Source of the DNA: Oikopleura dioica | Lineage: Eukaryota > Chordata > Appendicularia > Copelata > Oikopleuridae | Assembly (NCBI GenBank): GCA_907165135.1 | Contig: OU015566.1 | Location: 7,362,157 to 7,426,156 of the forward strand | Direction: 5' to 3' | Length of the DNA stretch: 64,000 bases | Part shown: in pieces, positions 1 through 10,306 of the stretch | Position numbering within the stretch: the stretch's first letter is position 1 | Layout of the letters: every line of letters begins with the position of its first letter | The notes under the pieces: model-generated | Told to the model about the DNA's origin: nothing | The model's database searches: none | Seen by the model: only the letters and a program-made list of their open reading frames with translations | Made by a program: the position numbers and the translations under genes

Positions 1-219
1 GAATAACAAGTTTTATACCTTTTTATAATAAACACATTTTGTAACAACCATCAAGAACAACAACAGCAACAACTTTGTGTTGATCATTGTCAGGAGCGAT
101 ATTTTATTGTGATTTCTTTTTCAATTTTCGAACTGAGACAGAGAAAGATGTTTCCCACGGTGAATTCATTTTTATGAAGGGGAGGCAGATTTAATGAAGG
201 GCTTGAGGCAGAGTTTGAA

Positions 220-910
220 ATGCTCGCAAATGCTCGCGAGCGCAAAGAGCGAGAGCAAAAATTTATCATTGCTCTGAGAGCAGGGGAGCGGGAGCATGAA
301 AATGAAGTTGGCTCGAGAGCCAAAAGAGCGCGAGCCCAAATTTGAAACCGCTCGCGAGCGCGGAGAGCACGAGCACATATGTCGGCAATGCTCGGGAGCG
401 AGACGAGCGGGAGCGGCTGCTCTCGTGCTCGCCATGAAATTGACTCACGAGCGGCTCGCGAGCAAAATTAAAGGAACAATTTTTTGCATAATTATTCACT
501 TTCATGGATAAATTTCTCTTGTGGATCAATTTTTCGTGTTTCCGTTTTGTGCAAGCTTCATTAGGTCCGTAATCTCAGCAGCGGAACGCGGAAAGCCGAG
601 AGTAAACAGATAAAACATGCCCACCGCGAAGTGCTAACTCCTGTGAGAGACACTCATTTGGAATTAGTTACGGGGTCGCCGAATCATTTTAGGCTCTTGA
701 AAGCTGCTCGCGAGTCAGATTTTTCAGCTCGCGAGCCAATCGAGCGAGAGCAAAATTTGACCAGTGCTCGGGAGCCAGGAGAGCGAGAGCGCGAAATGAA
801 ATGTGCTCGCGAGCGCAAAGAGCGCGAACGCTGAAATAAATGCGCTCGGGAGCACAAAGAGCACCATGCTCGTGCTCGCTCGCTCTCAAGTGAGCCGCTC
901 GCGAGTCTCG
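220..910. repeat. GCTCGCGAGC-type palindromic low-complexity repeat
   Basis: Two dense blocks, about 220-470 and 700-910, are built from variants of the 10-bp palindrome GCTCGCGAGC and of GAGCGAGAGC, irregularly spaced by A/T-rich spacers such as AAAT and CAAAG. The 470-700 stretch between them has none. Long charged open frames here (Arg/Glu/Ser-rich) are a by-product of the repeat. Similar GAGC-rich sequence recurs near 21.7-22.1 kb and 22.9-23.3 kb. No gene is visible in 1-1160. Confidence 0.75.
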
Positions 911-1160
911 AAAATTTCAAACTCTGGCTTGAGGTACCTTTTAGTAGCATTACAGTAGAAGAAACGGTGGCAAGAGAAAAACGGTGGCTTATATGTTGTT
1001 TTAGTGAAAAAAAGGGTTTGAATATGTTTGATGGTGATGTGAGTTGATGATGAAGTGATGAAGGTAGCTCGTTAGAAGAGCGTTGCTATGATGGGTCGTG
1101 GAATGCGTTTCGGTGAATATATGAATGGCTAATATTTTTGAGTAAGTATGAGAAAGATGA

Positions 1161-3361
1161 TTAAACTTTTCTAGAACCCGGCCCTTGAAGTGTAGGACAT
1201 GAGTAGTCGACGATTGGACCTTCCGAGTTCCAGATCATGAAAACGATGATGGACAAGAGTGCGCACCAGACAGCAGAAATCATCGTAAGAACGGGGTATT
1301 TTACCAGAGAGCGTGTTGCTGGTTTCGGCTAATAACAGCTATTAAAATTTATAACGCAAATGGAAAAGATACCTGAGAGACAAAGAGAGAAGATAACTTT
1401 GGGTCACTCTCTTTTTGACCTCCTTGATGGGCGAAGTTTGAATCGCAGCATTCGTCACCGGAACCTTTTTAGCTTTTTTCTCTGGAGTCTTTCGGGTCTG
1501 AGTGATCGCTCTAAAACAGCTTGACAAGACTGAAAAAAACGATGAAGCTATACCTGACAGTTTTCAATTCTCGCTCAAGTCGCGCAACAGTTTCCAGGCC
1601 CTCTTCTCTTTCTTTCATCGCAATCTCAGCTTTGCGAGTTGCTTCGTCTAGCTTTTTCTTGAGGCTTTGCATCTCTTCATGCTGGAAACTCCTGTAGTCA
1701 GTGCTTTGCTCAAACTCATCCTGCAAATTCTGAAAAAGTTATGTTGGCAGTGAGCTTGATTTATTTGAAGATAGAATTAAAAGATATATCCAAAAGATTT
1801 GTATGGAACCTTTTGTTTCTTGATTTGCTCTTCGGGGGAGAAGTAAATGACCTCCCCAGAGTCGTGCATTTTCTCCTCGAGCTCGTGGACGCGCGATTTG
1901 TACTCTTCGACCTCGCGGCATTTAGCCTCGGATTCTTTGACCACTTGAGAGCAGCGGAACTTCTCGTCTTCCAGGTTCTTTCGAAGCTCTTCGCAGTTCA
2001 TTCTCAGCTCTTTCACTTGATTTGCCATTTCCTGGAAAACATAAGCGCCAGAAGTAAGATTCTGGGAATTACCTGGCGATCAATGGTCATCTCTTGGCGG
2101 AGCACAATATTTCTCGATCGCTCTTCTTCGAGATCCGAGATCAATTGGTCCTTCTCTCCAGTCAATATATTCACTCTTTCCCAAGCTTTCTCACAGTCTT
2201 CATTGACCGACTTGAGCTCCAGTTCAAGCTCCTTGATTCGCGCATCTTTCTTGCGACTGCCCTCTCTGATCTCATTCATGTGATCTAAAACGCATTTAAT
2301 CAACTTGAATTTAATCTGGAAACGAACCTATGTCAGAGTTGAGATTTTCATTCGTCAGCTTCATCATTTTATACTGTTTCTTCATCTGCTCCAGCTCGTC
2401 TTCGATCGCTTTGTAATCCCTTTCTTTCACATCCAGAGTCTGCTGCAAGCGCTCATTCTCAGAAAGACTTTTCTGGTAGTAAGTCTTGTAGTTCGCGATC
2501 TCAGCTGCCAATTTCGAATTGCAGAGCTCCATCGAGTTGGATTCTTTGAGCTTTTTCTGTGGACTCGCGCCTCCATAACCTGAAGATAAGATTAGAGTCT
2601 CTTCTATGATTTCAGTTAAAAATCAAGTCGTGTAAATGTGTGTCAAACTAAAGCGAAAAAATCGTGCGATAAATGTCAATTCGTTTTAACTGAATAAATG
2701 TTTACCGATGTTGGTGATCTCTCCCAAGGGCGCTAAAAGATTGTTAAAATAGTCTGGTCAGTTACCTGTGTAGCTCCCAACAGATATAGTCTCCTCAAAC
2801 AAGGGGCGATTTAGGTGAGCTGGAATCGAAAACGAGCGAGTAATCGACGAAAGCTGACTGACTGAATCTCGATTCTCTTCCGATACCGAAGATGCCGGGG
2901 AATGCCCTGTTTGTTGGTCAATTTAGTTTGTCTCTTTCAACTCGAAAACAATACCTTGGGAATAAATTCCAGAAATGTCAGGCCGACTGTCAGAGAGCTG
3001 TGAGGTATTGCACAAGTCTGCAAAGCTGTCGTTGTAGTACGAACCTTCCTCTGCGTTTTGACACTCTGCAAGCCAGTTGCTGAAGATGAGGAGAAAGTCC
3101 TCTTGTCTTATTCGCAGAATTTCGCTCCCAAGTTCCTCCTCAATTTTACTCGCTAGCATTTCGATGAATTGAGCAGGGACCCCTAAAACTCATAAAAGTC
3201 TGTTTTTATCAAGCCAAAATCTAACCGAAAAGATTGAGCTTGTTTAAAACATCTTCTTTTGGAAGCCCAATATCGGCAGGAGCGTTCTCTTTGTCCTCAT
3301 TGACAAGGTCAGGGTTGCTGTAGATATTACTCACGATTTCAGCCGGATCGAAGCCTATCAT
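1161..3361 (-). CDS. Coiled-coil, tail-anchored KASH5/LRMP-like nuclear-envelope protein
   Basis: Multi-exon gene. Start at 3361 (MIGFDPAEIV), preceded by a TTTTAG acceptor 3 nt upstream. The first exons give an acidic segment and a helical segment ending in the pattern EDFLLIFSNWLAEC (near 3080), which resembles the EF-hand-like end of KASH5/CCDC155 (FL..M..W...C). A Ser-rich stretch follows, then long heptad coiled coils in exons at about 2530-2310, 2290-2050, 2028-1790 and 1726-1560, then a basic linker (KTPEKKAKKVPV). The last exon (about 1330-1161) encodes one hydrophobic segment, YPVLTMISAVWCALLSIIVF, and a roughly 23-residue tail ending GSRKV with a Cys and several Pro. This is the layout of a tail-anchored LINC-complex KASH protein, but the terminal PPPX of classic KASH peptides is absent. 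Expected role (inference): linking the nuclear envelope or ER to dynein or microtubules. The frame across the last intron is not fully resolved. Confidence 0.5.
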
Positions 3362-3567
3362 CGTCTAAAAAGAGCGAGTTATAATAGGAAAGAAGTTTGA
3401 TAAATGATTTTTGGTTGGAGAATTGTTGAAAATGTGGAAAATAATATTATCAGTTATTACAAGATAAATGGCTGTGATGAACTATCTGGGAGATTATGGG
3501 CGGGCAAGTTAGCAAGCAGCGGTATACAGCTTCAGTGAGTTATATTTTCATTTTCAATTAGTACAGA

Positions 3568-6362
3568 CTATGAATCTCTTCGTGGGCGGGGCTTCCTGCG
3601 AGAATTCCGCACAATAACTGGTGCTGGTTGACTGTCTGAATCAACCTCACCCGGCTGTACAACCGAATCTTCCTGCTCGTCAACGATCAGATTCTGGATT
3701 TCCATATTTTCTGAAGAGTCAGGCCTTGGAGGAATGTTATGTCTTCTTTTGATAGCAGCTTCTCTAGGACGGTTAGATTTTTCTTCCGAGTTTTCGTTTG
3801 TTTTCGCCTCATTTGGTTGGCTTTTGTAGGATTGAAAAAATCCGTTTGAAAATGAAATGCGCGGATTCGTTTTCAACTGGGCAGATTTAGCGATCATAAT
3901 CAGAAAGTTTATCTACTGACGCGATCAGCCCGGTTTCAGTTGTTTTTTCTATCCTCTCCTTATAGAAACTTCATCGATTCTCTCATTCAAATCTGAATTG
4001 ACTTCAGCATCGTCGTGATTTCCACCAGCAGTTATTATAGGCAGTTCGTTAGGGTCTTCTACTGGATTTTTTTCATCGACGTTGAACCAGGGGATGGCAT
4101 AATTTCTATGTCGTCGCTTTCGTTTGACTTTCTTCAAGTCTCCTCTTCGTTGAATGTCACTTTCTGTAGTTTTAATTTCATCGCTTGAGCTATCGAACCT
4201 TTTGCTGTCTCTTGTCGAGACGGTTCGGGGCCTTGTGGCGGTTCTCGTTGTTCTCTTTGCAAGTGTAGCTGAGGTGTTCAACCTCAAAGCCGTTGTAGGG
4301 AGGTTGAAGGAGCGGTTACCCTGTTTATAGAGCTCTTCGCAGTCCTCTGAGTCTGAATCGTTCGAAAATGCGCCATGCTCAGCGTGGGACACCTCCTGCG
4401 GTGATGTTCTCGCTGCGATCGAAGTCCTTGATTCTTAAATTATTTATTAGTTTGATGTTTTCTCTCATGAAAATCTTACCGCGATAATCATGATCTTTGT
4501 AGCTGTCGTAGTCATATTTTGATTCGTTGCGCTGGGTTTCCGGCGAGTCGGAAATAACGATGGTACCGTTGACCATTACCGTATTTTTAAGAGCTTGTTG
4601 GTCTTCGTCCGAGCTTTGGGATGGCCTCGGTATATAAAATATTCGTCGCTTTGGCCGATTTTCCACTTTTGGCGTGTCTGGAATCACGGTGAAGCTATTG
4701 ACAGTTGCGGTTTTTGTGAGGTTTTCTGATTGTTGTGGTTCATCATCATCCGAGCTTGAGGAAAGTGCTTGTTTCGGTGTGATAGATGGCCGTATCTTTT
4801 TCAGAATCTTCGGTTTCGGTTGTGCAGGCATCCTTGTAGTAGAAGATCCTGAATCACGAGCTTCCTCCTCTTCATTTTCGTTATCTAGGAAAGAGTGAGA
4901 TAATCGTATAACGATGTCTTACTTTATCAGTCTTATATTCTCAGAATATTATTCTGTTATATTCAGTGGTAATATTCTACTTACCAGAAGATAAACAATG
5001 TACCAATTCTTTTCCGCTTCTACGGGAGTGGAAATGCACATCAGGCGATGGAGGATGAGATTTCTCAGAGTCCGAGTCGGTAAAATCGACTTTACTCTTT
5101 GATTTTTGCTGCGGTGCAGATGAAACCACTGGCTGATAAGGAACGGTATCTTGCGACGGTTCAGGTGTATTGTCCGAAAAGTCAGGGAGGCCGTTGTCAA
5201 ATTTGGGCTTCTTCTTCGCCGAGTTTAGTAAGCCCTTGTCGTCAGCAGCTTTCTTTTTCGAATTTTCTGACTTTTTCGGAGGGATGACATCATTCTTTTC
5301 CTCTGGCGTAGACTCATGGAAAAGATCGAAGCTGTTAGCGCTACTTCCAGTAGATGTCTGAGTTACTCTTGTGTTCAAAGCAGCGTTCCATCCTGGAGGC
5401 CTGGCGTCTTCTTTCGACGGATCTGGAGTATCGAAATCTGATGTTTTCGGCGATGAGCGGTTGATTGTTTCTTGAGGAAGCCGCTTGACACTCACAAAGA
5501 GTTTTTCAGCGCGTGCTCTCCCGAGACAGATCCAGAAGAATGATGCGTTGGCATTCCCTCAGCCAGCGTAAGTGCCTGTCTTTTCTTGGAAGTTTTTGGA
5601 GTGATGATGTTAGGTTTTCTTCTCGTCTGCCGTTTCATTAACACCAAGGGGTCATCAGCAATTCTTTTCCTCGACGCATTGTCTTTCTTTTTCTTCTCTT
5701 TTCTCTTTGGTGATTCTTTGGTTACTTCGACTGGTGGTAGTACGAATCGATCCATTTCAGTGGAAGTGATTTGATCAGAAACGCTATCTGACAGGTAGAT
5801 ACTGCTATCCTTCGTATCCGTTATAATTTTCTGTTTCTTTCTGAGAGCTTTTGTGGGGCGCTCTGGGATGGACGCTGTCAAGCCTTCATTTTCTGAATCA
5901 CTCGAAAATGCGCCACGCTTAGAAATTTTCTGCTCAGCTTGTCTCACAGAAGTAGAAGATTTTTTCTGAGGTCTGGAAGTCTTCGAACTTGGGCACTGGC
6001 CGCTAGGGGCATTCGAAGTGGTTGGCTTCGTCTGATGTGCCTGAGAACTGCTTGTTTCTGCTGTAGATTGTGTAGATGAATCTATTCGCACGGGTGTGCT
6101 ATTGATTGGTGAGGGGACTTCTTTGTAGGTCTTGATCCATTGGATTTCGCCCTTGACATATTTCCGGACATTTTCGCGCACTTCGCGAAATTCTCCGTCT
6201 GGACCAGGACCCATGAGTTCCGCTCCATCTAAAAATACAGTTGTTCTAGAGACCTTAATTTATCATCTTACCGTTGGCGAGAAAGGCTAGCTTTTCATCC
6301 ATTGTGAGGTCGTCGAAGTCCTCCCTTTCCCACCATCTCTCATTTTTCAATCTCTTGCTCAT
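3568..6362 (-). CDS. Large intrinsically disordered, nuclear-type protein with repeated acidic SDSE and SIM-like motifs
   Basis: Start at 6362 (MSKRLKNERWWERED), about 20 nt downstream of a CTTTTTCAG acceptor. The first intron (GTAAGATG...TTTTTAG, near 6280-6230) joins in frame to GAELMGPGPDGEFREVR. Large exons at about 6230-5500, 5495-4983, 4890-4475, 4430-3950 and 3897-3568 encode almost purely Ser/Lys/Arg/Glu/Pro-rich sequence with basic clusters (KRKEKKKK, RRKPRPRR). A block like GAFSSDSENE (exon near 5900) recurs as GAFSNDSDSED (near 4360), so there is internal duplication. Short hydrophobic-acidic stretches GTIVISDSPE, SIYLSDSVSD and NLIVDEQED look like SUMO-interaction motifs. No folded domain is recognised. 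Introns at about 4982-4893 and 4475-4435 are supported by frame; the junction near 5495 is not settled. Function unknown; nuclear location is an inference from composition. Confidence 0.65.
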
Positions 6363-6567
6363 CCTTCCGAATTCTCGAAGTCTGAAAAAGATCGAGTTTT
6401 AGTCTCTCTGAGATGAATATGAGAGTGTTATTTGTCACAAATGATTTTTCAGCGAATGAGAAGCGCTCTCGGAGAAACATTCGACTCGGACATTTTATCT
6501 TGTTTTGTAATTTATACATAGAACGGGGGAATTTCAATAGGGCCAAATAAAAGCTAAGAAGAAAAGT

Positions 6568-8617
6568 TCAGTGTCTGCCAGTGAGTTCATAGTTTATCTC
6601 GTCTTGGAGCTGCTTCATTTCCCTCAAATGCTCTTGTTCTGCTAGAACGATCTCCATATCGTCTTCGGAAAAGTATGGAAAGCAAATGTCTTGATTCGGA
6701 TAAATCTCCTTCGGGTCCATGTATCCGTCTTGTTTCTTTGTCTGCCAAGCGGCCATCAGCAGGTCGATGCTGTTTGTTCCAAAGATCGCGATTGACCCAA
6801 GAAGACAAGTCGCTAAAATAAGACTAAACACGATGACTCGACGGTGTTGATACCTATGAAAACGTAGAGCAAAAGCTGATCGAGAACGAATGCTACGTAT
6901 TTCCACTCTGCTCGGGATCGATTGTAGTACTCTTCTTCTTTAAAGCTTTTTGCCATGTATTCGACGCCCATGATTGCGCGACGGACATCGGAATTCAGTA
7001 GCAATGGATCGGAACTGTCATCGCCGCTGGTGAGTTTCGCGATTTGACGATATCGCTGAAGAAAATTACAACAAGCCAGCTAAAGCAGGATAGTACCTGA
7101 GTTCCTTTGAAAATTCCTGCCATGGTTGGTTCTTCCGGCCCATGAGGCGACAGCGTCTTCATCGTTGATGGAAAAAGAACTCTCGGAAGAAAGTCAATAA
7201 AGATCTTTCTCATCCAGGCTGGCATTTCGTGCGTTTCCGGGCCTCGGTGATGGACGTTTTCGACAACGACCGTGAGGACGATCGAGAAACTGTTGAGCGC
7301 CATGGTAAAGAGAATGTAGATTCCAAGCATAGGAACAGCAGATGCTGTTGGGGGAATTGTGTCGACGATGACGAGGAGAAAGACAACGAGGGAGAGCAAG
7401 ACGGAAATACAGAGCGTAATCTTTTCACACTCATCGGCTAAAATAAATGATAATGAATGGTTCCATCGGGGAAATTAGTTCGTTCCAATAAAACGATCCA
7501 TGAAATTCGAACCATCACTTTTAGAAAAACAGATACTGAGTGAATAAAATGCAAATCTAGTCGACTTGAGTTTCATAATATTTTTAAATGAAAACTTGAG
7601 TATTTTTAGTGTAAGGTATAGTCATTCCAATTCTGTAACAACTGCACTGCAAAAAAAATACCTGGAAGATAGAATACGGCACATGACAATAACGAAAAGA
7701 GAATCGTCGGAAAAACAATATTCAAGATGAGATAAAGCGGCCTTCTCTTCAAAATGACATGAAAAGTTGTATCCAAATAAATTTCTTCACAACAATCGTA
7801 TTTTACATAATGTTTCCAGCATCCTGTTCGCAAGAGTTCCCACTCGCCATTTTGTTCGTAAGCGGAAAGGTCGCCTTCTTGGCAGCAGGAAAGTTCTTGA
7901 AAGCCCTCGTCAAAGCTGACGATATCAATGTGGAATTGACTGTGCGTCCAAGTTCCGATCTTCATCGTGCAATTTTGAGTATCTAAGAAGGCTCTCTTAC
8001 CAGTAAATTTTTATCCCTCACCGAAGGGAAAGTCCGCAACGAGAATCTCGCAGAATGTTTTGGCAATAATTGGCGGCTTCCAAACAACAGCTCCCGTATG
8101 CGATACTTTTGCTCTGACCATTTCCATAATAATAAAATCACCATCGGCATTGTTGTAGATAGCCAGATCCGGTTTCCACAAATTGTCCGACGGGATGTGC
8201 AAGTACTTGATATTCCCATATTCTGCCGGATCCCAGGCTAGCCGATCATCCTGCCACTCATGTAAGTACCAGAGCTTGATGTCGATTTTTTGGTTCACTT
8301 CTGATACGGCCAGAATCGGGCTTTTTCAAAGAATATTTCTCCCGTGATAGCGGCTATTGAATATTATACGATTAAAGCCCTTTCACTAGAATTTGATTTA
8401 TGATAATTCTGAATCTAACAACAACTGGCTCTGCTGCATCATAAACTGGCCTACGAATGGATTAATCTTCAGACAATCTCTCAAAACTGCTACCGTACCT
8501 CACGTCGGGATTGTAATCATTCGTGACAAATAGCTTCTCTAATAGTTTTTCCGTGATGCCCTGCTTGCCACTCACCACCGCCAAAAGCCAAAACACCACC
8601 TTCGAGAGGACATTCAT
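6568..8617 (-). CDS. Nicotinic acetylcholine receptor alpha-type subunit (Cys-loop ligand-gated ion channel)
   Basis: Seven exons placed by frame: 8617-8499, 8450-8387, about 8320-8022, 7982-7662, 7437-7097, 7055-6854 and 6812-6568. Most introns are 39-48 nt; one is 224 nt. The protein has a signal peptide ([17 protein letters not shown]), an extracellular ligand-binding domain with DVRPVYD and [10 protein letters not shown], the Cys-loop [15 protein letters not shown], and the adjacent Cys pair YDCCEEIY of loop C that defines alpha subunits. M1 ([16 protein letters not shown]), M2 with the intermediate-ring Glu of cation channels ([12 protein letters not shown]), M3, a short cytoplasmic loop and M4 follow. 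Known role: acetylcholine-gated cation channel at neuromuscular or neuronal synapses. A TTTACAG acceptor lies 5 nt before the ATG. The second intron (about 8386-8321) has no in-phase GT-AG pair that gives the canonical protein, so a non-canonical intron is possible there. Confidence 0.93.
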
Positions 8618-9036
8618 AATTACTGTAAATCTCCTTGCTAATTTGCGGTCACATAAAAGGTAAATACTCTAAGTACCACTTAGTAGCTACAGCCAATCTT
8701 GGTGATCCTTGTAGCTCAAACGGGCAGCTGTTTATCAACGGCTTACCACATTTGAACGATAAAAATAAGCCAAGAGAAGAAACTTTATACACTTATCTAA
8801 TATCCAGCAATTTCCGTTGCAGAAAAGACGACTATTTCTTGCAAAATGGTATCGTTTCTTTTTTATAAAAAAAAATAATTCGACATTTTCAATTTTCTGT
8901 TGATTTGCCTAAGAAGGGTTTTATTCATGATTAAACGCTGGCAGTTGACAAAATGTACAGAGAAAAAAAATTACTATTTCTGTGAGATAAAGCTCCAAAT
9001 TCTAAAAAACCAAGCATTTCCATCAGCGTTTGCATA
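8618..9036. other. Intergenic, no feature seen
   Basis: A/T-rich stretch between the receptor gene and the E2-like gene. A 77-codon open frame at 8635-8868 on the plus strand has no recognisable motif and no splice context, and is not called. Confidence 0.6.
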
Positions 9037-10186
9037 TCAAAGTTTTATTTCCCGCGGTTTTGTTGGTCCGAGGACAACTGCAACTTTTTTCGCGTTTGCT
9101 TCGTAGCAGCTACAATAATTATAAAGTCAAGCGTCAAAAAGAGAATAGAACATACCTTTTATCGTTGAGATAGTTGTACGTCGCCTCCAAATTCGAGGGC
9201 TGATCATTTTCAAGCTCCGGTTGCTTCAAGATTTCGTAAAGATTCGCGACAATTTCCAGCAAGGTAAACTGCTTTCTCCAGTTATCCAAGGCTTTCAGCG
9301 ATACTTTGCCGCTTGCGAAGATATTTGGATGCGAAATTGACGGAGAAAAACGCACGGTTGGAGCAACATCGGGATATTCTTCGAGAATTTTATAAAGGAA
9401 AATTTCTAGCGCTTACGTTTTCCATATGAAATGACGACAGAGTACATTCCATTCTCCCAAGGAGACCCTGTCGGTCCAGGAAGCCCGAGGAGGACTGTAG
9501 AATCGTTCTCTTTTCTAGCCTTTACTTTGCCATCTGTGATTTTATAAATTGCATCAACTTCATCTGCTAAGACGTGCTTTTTTTAAGGTTAAGAAAGTTA
9601 TTTCACCCACTTCCTTGTTTTTAGACCCAGAACACCAAACATATTTGGAATCAGTGGAGAAAATCTAGAATTTTGACGGTTTTAGTTTTTCGAAATTCAC
9701 TTCCGGTTACGATTCTAGAGCCGGAAATTCACGAAATTTATAAGAAAAGCATGACCTATCAAATTGAAACTTACAACAAGTCCAGTAATTTATGACCGAA
9801 ATCGAGTCCAACTCCTGTCAAAAACCGCCGGTAAACGACCGGTAAAAATTGAAAATTTTCTCATTAAATCATGCTTTTTTCATAGTTTTACCGGTCAGTT
9901 TAACCGCGGTTGGGACTGTTTCGTCTTATTAATTGAAAATGAGATGACTGGAAATCTTCTGCGCATCAATTTGATACATCGCACTTTACCCTTACTCCAA
10001 AATTTTGCCTACTTCCGGCTCTAGAATCGCGACCGGAAGTGATTTTCGAAAAACTAAAACCGTCAAGTTTCTAGATCTTTTCCACTGATTCGAAATATGT
10101 ATGATGTTCTGGGTCTAAAAACGAGGAAGTGGGTGAAATAACTTCCTTAACCTTAAAAAAAGCACGTCTAAACGATCAGCGACCAT
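9037..10186 (-). CDS. E2 ubiquitin-conjugating-fold protein with catalytic Cys replaced by Ser, first exon split by a transposon
   Basis: Reading right to left, ATG at 10186 gives MVADRL, then a 598-bp element (9571-10168), then ADEVDAIYKI. Together these form the expected N-terminal helix of an E2. The UBC fold continues with LGLPGPTGSPWENGMYSVVI, a 38-nt intron (GTAAGC...CGAAG), QYPDVAPTVRF, then HPNIFASGKVSLKAL and W..QFTLLEIVANLYEIL. A last short intron leads to the C-terminus ending KPREIKL (stop 9037). The HPN motif is intact, but the residue at the usual active-site Cys (GKVCL in ordinary E2s) is Ser (TCG codon). It should therefore be unable to form a normal ubiquitin thioester, as in UEV-type variants; this is an inference. 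The gene starts only about 120 bp after the SMC4 stop on the same strand, so the two may be co-transcribed. Without removal of the element, translation stops inside it. Confidence 0.8.
9571..10168. mobile_element. MITE with about 155-bp terminal inverted repeats, TAA target duplication, inside E2 coding exon
   Basis: The two ends, GACGTGCTTTTTTTAAGG at the left and its reverse complement at the right, are inverted copies for about 155 bp (9571-9725 against 10015-10168) with a few mismatches. The middle is unique A/T-rich sequence with no transposase. The element is flanked by TAA at 9568-9570 and 10169-10171. A 3-bp TWA duplication is typical of PIF/Harbinger-type elements, so that class is likely. 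It interrupts the first coding exon of the E2-like gene. Confidence 0.88.
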
Positions 10187-10306
10187 TCTGATTATGACAA
10201 AGGTTTATTTTAAAACTTGTTCGTGACAGTAAGTGTGGGTTTTTGAAATTCGCAAATTTGGAATGTGAATGAGCTAGGGGCAGTGAATAAATGTGTTTTG
10301 GTGAAC

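Noticed and set aside
172-950. Long open frames rich in Arg, Glu, Ser and Leu at the left end
   Set aside because: Produced by the GCTCGCGAGC palindromic repeat; overlapping frames on both strands look equally 'coding'.
8635-8868. Plus-strand 77-codon open frame next to the receptor gene
   Set aside because: No motif, no splice signals, low-quality composition; nothing supports a gene.
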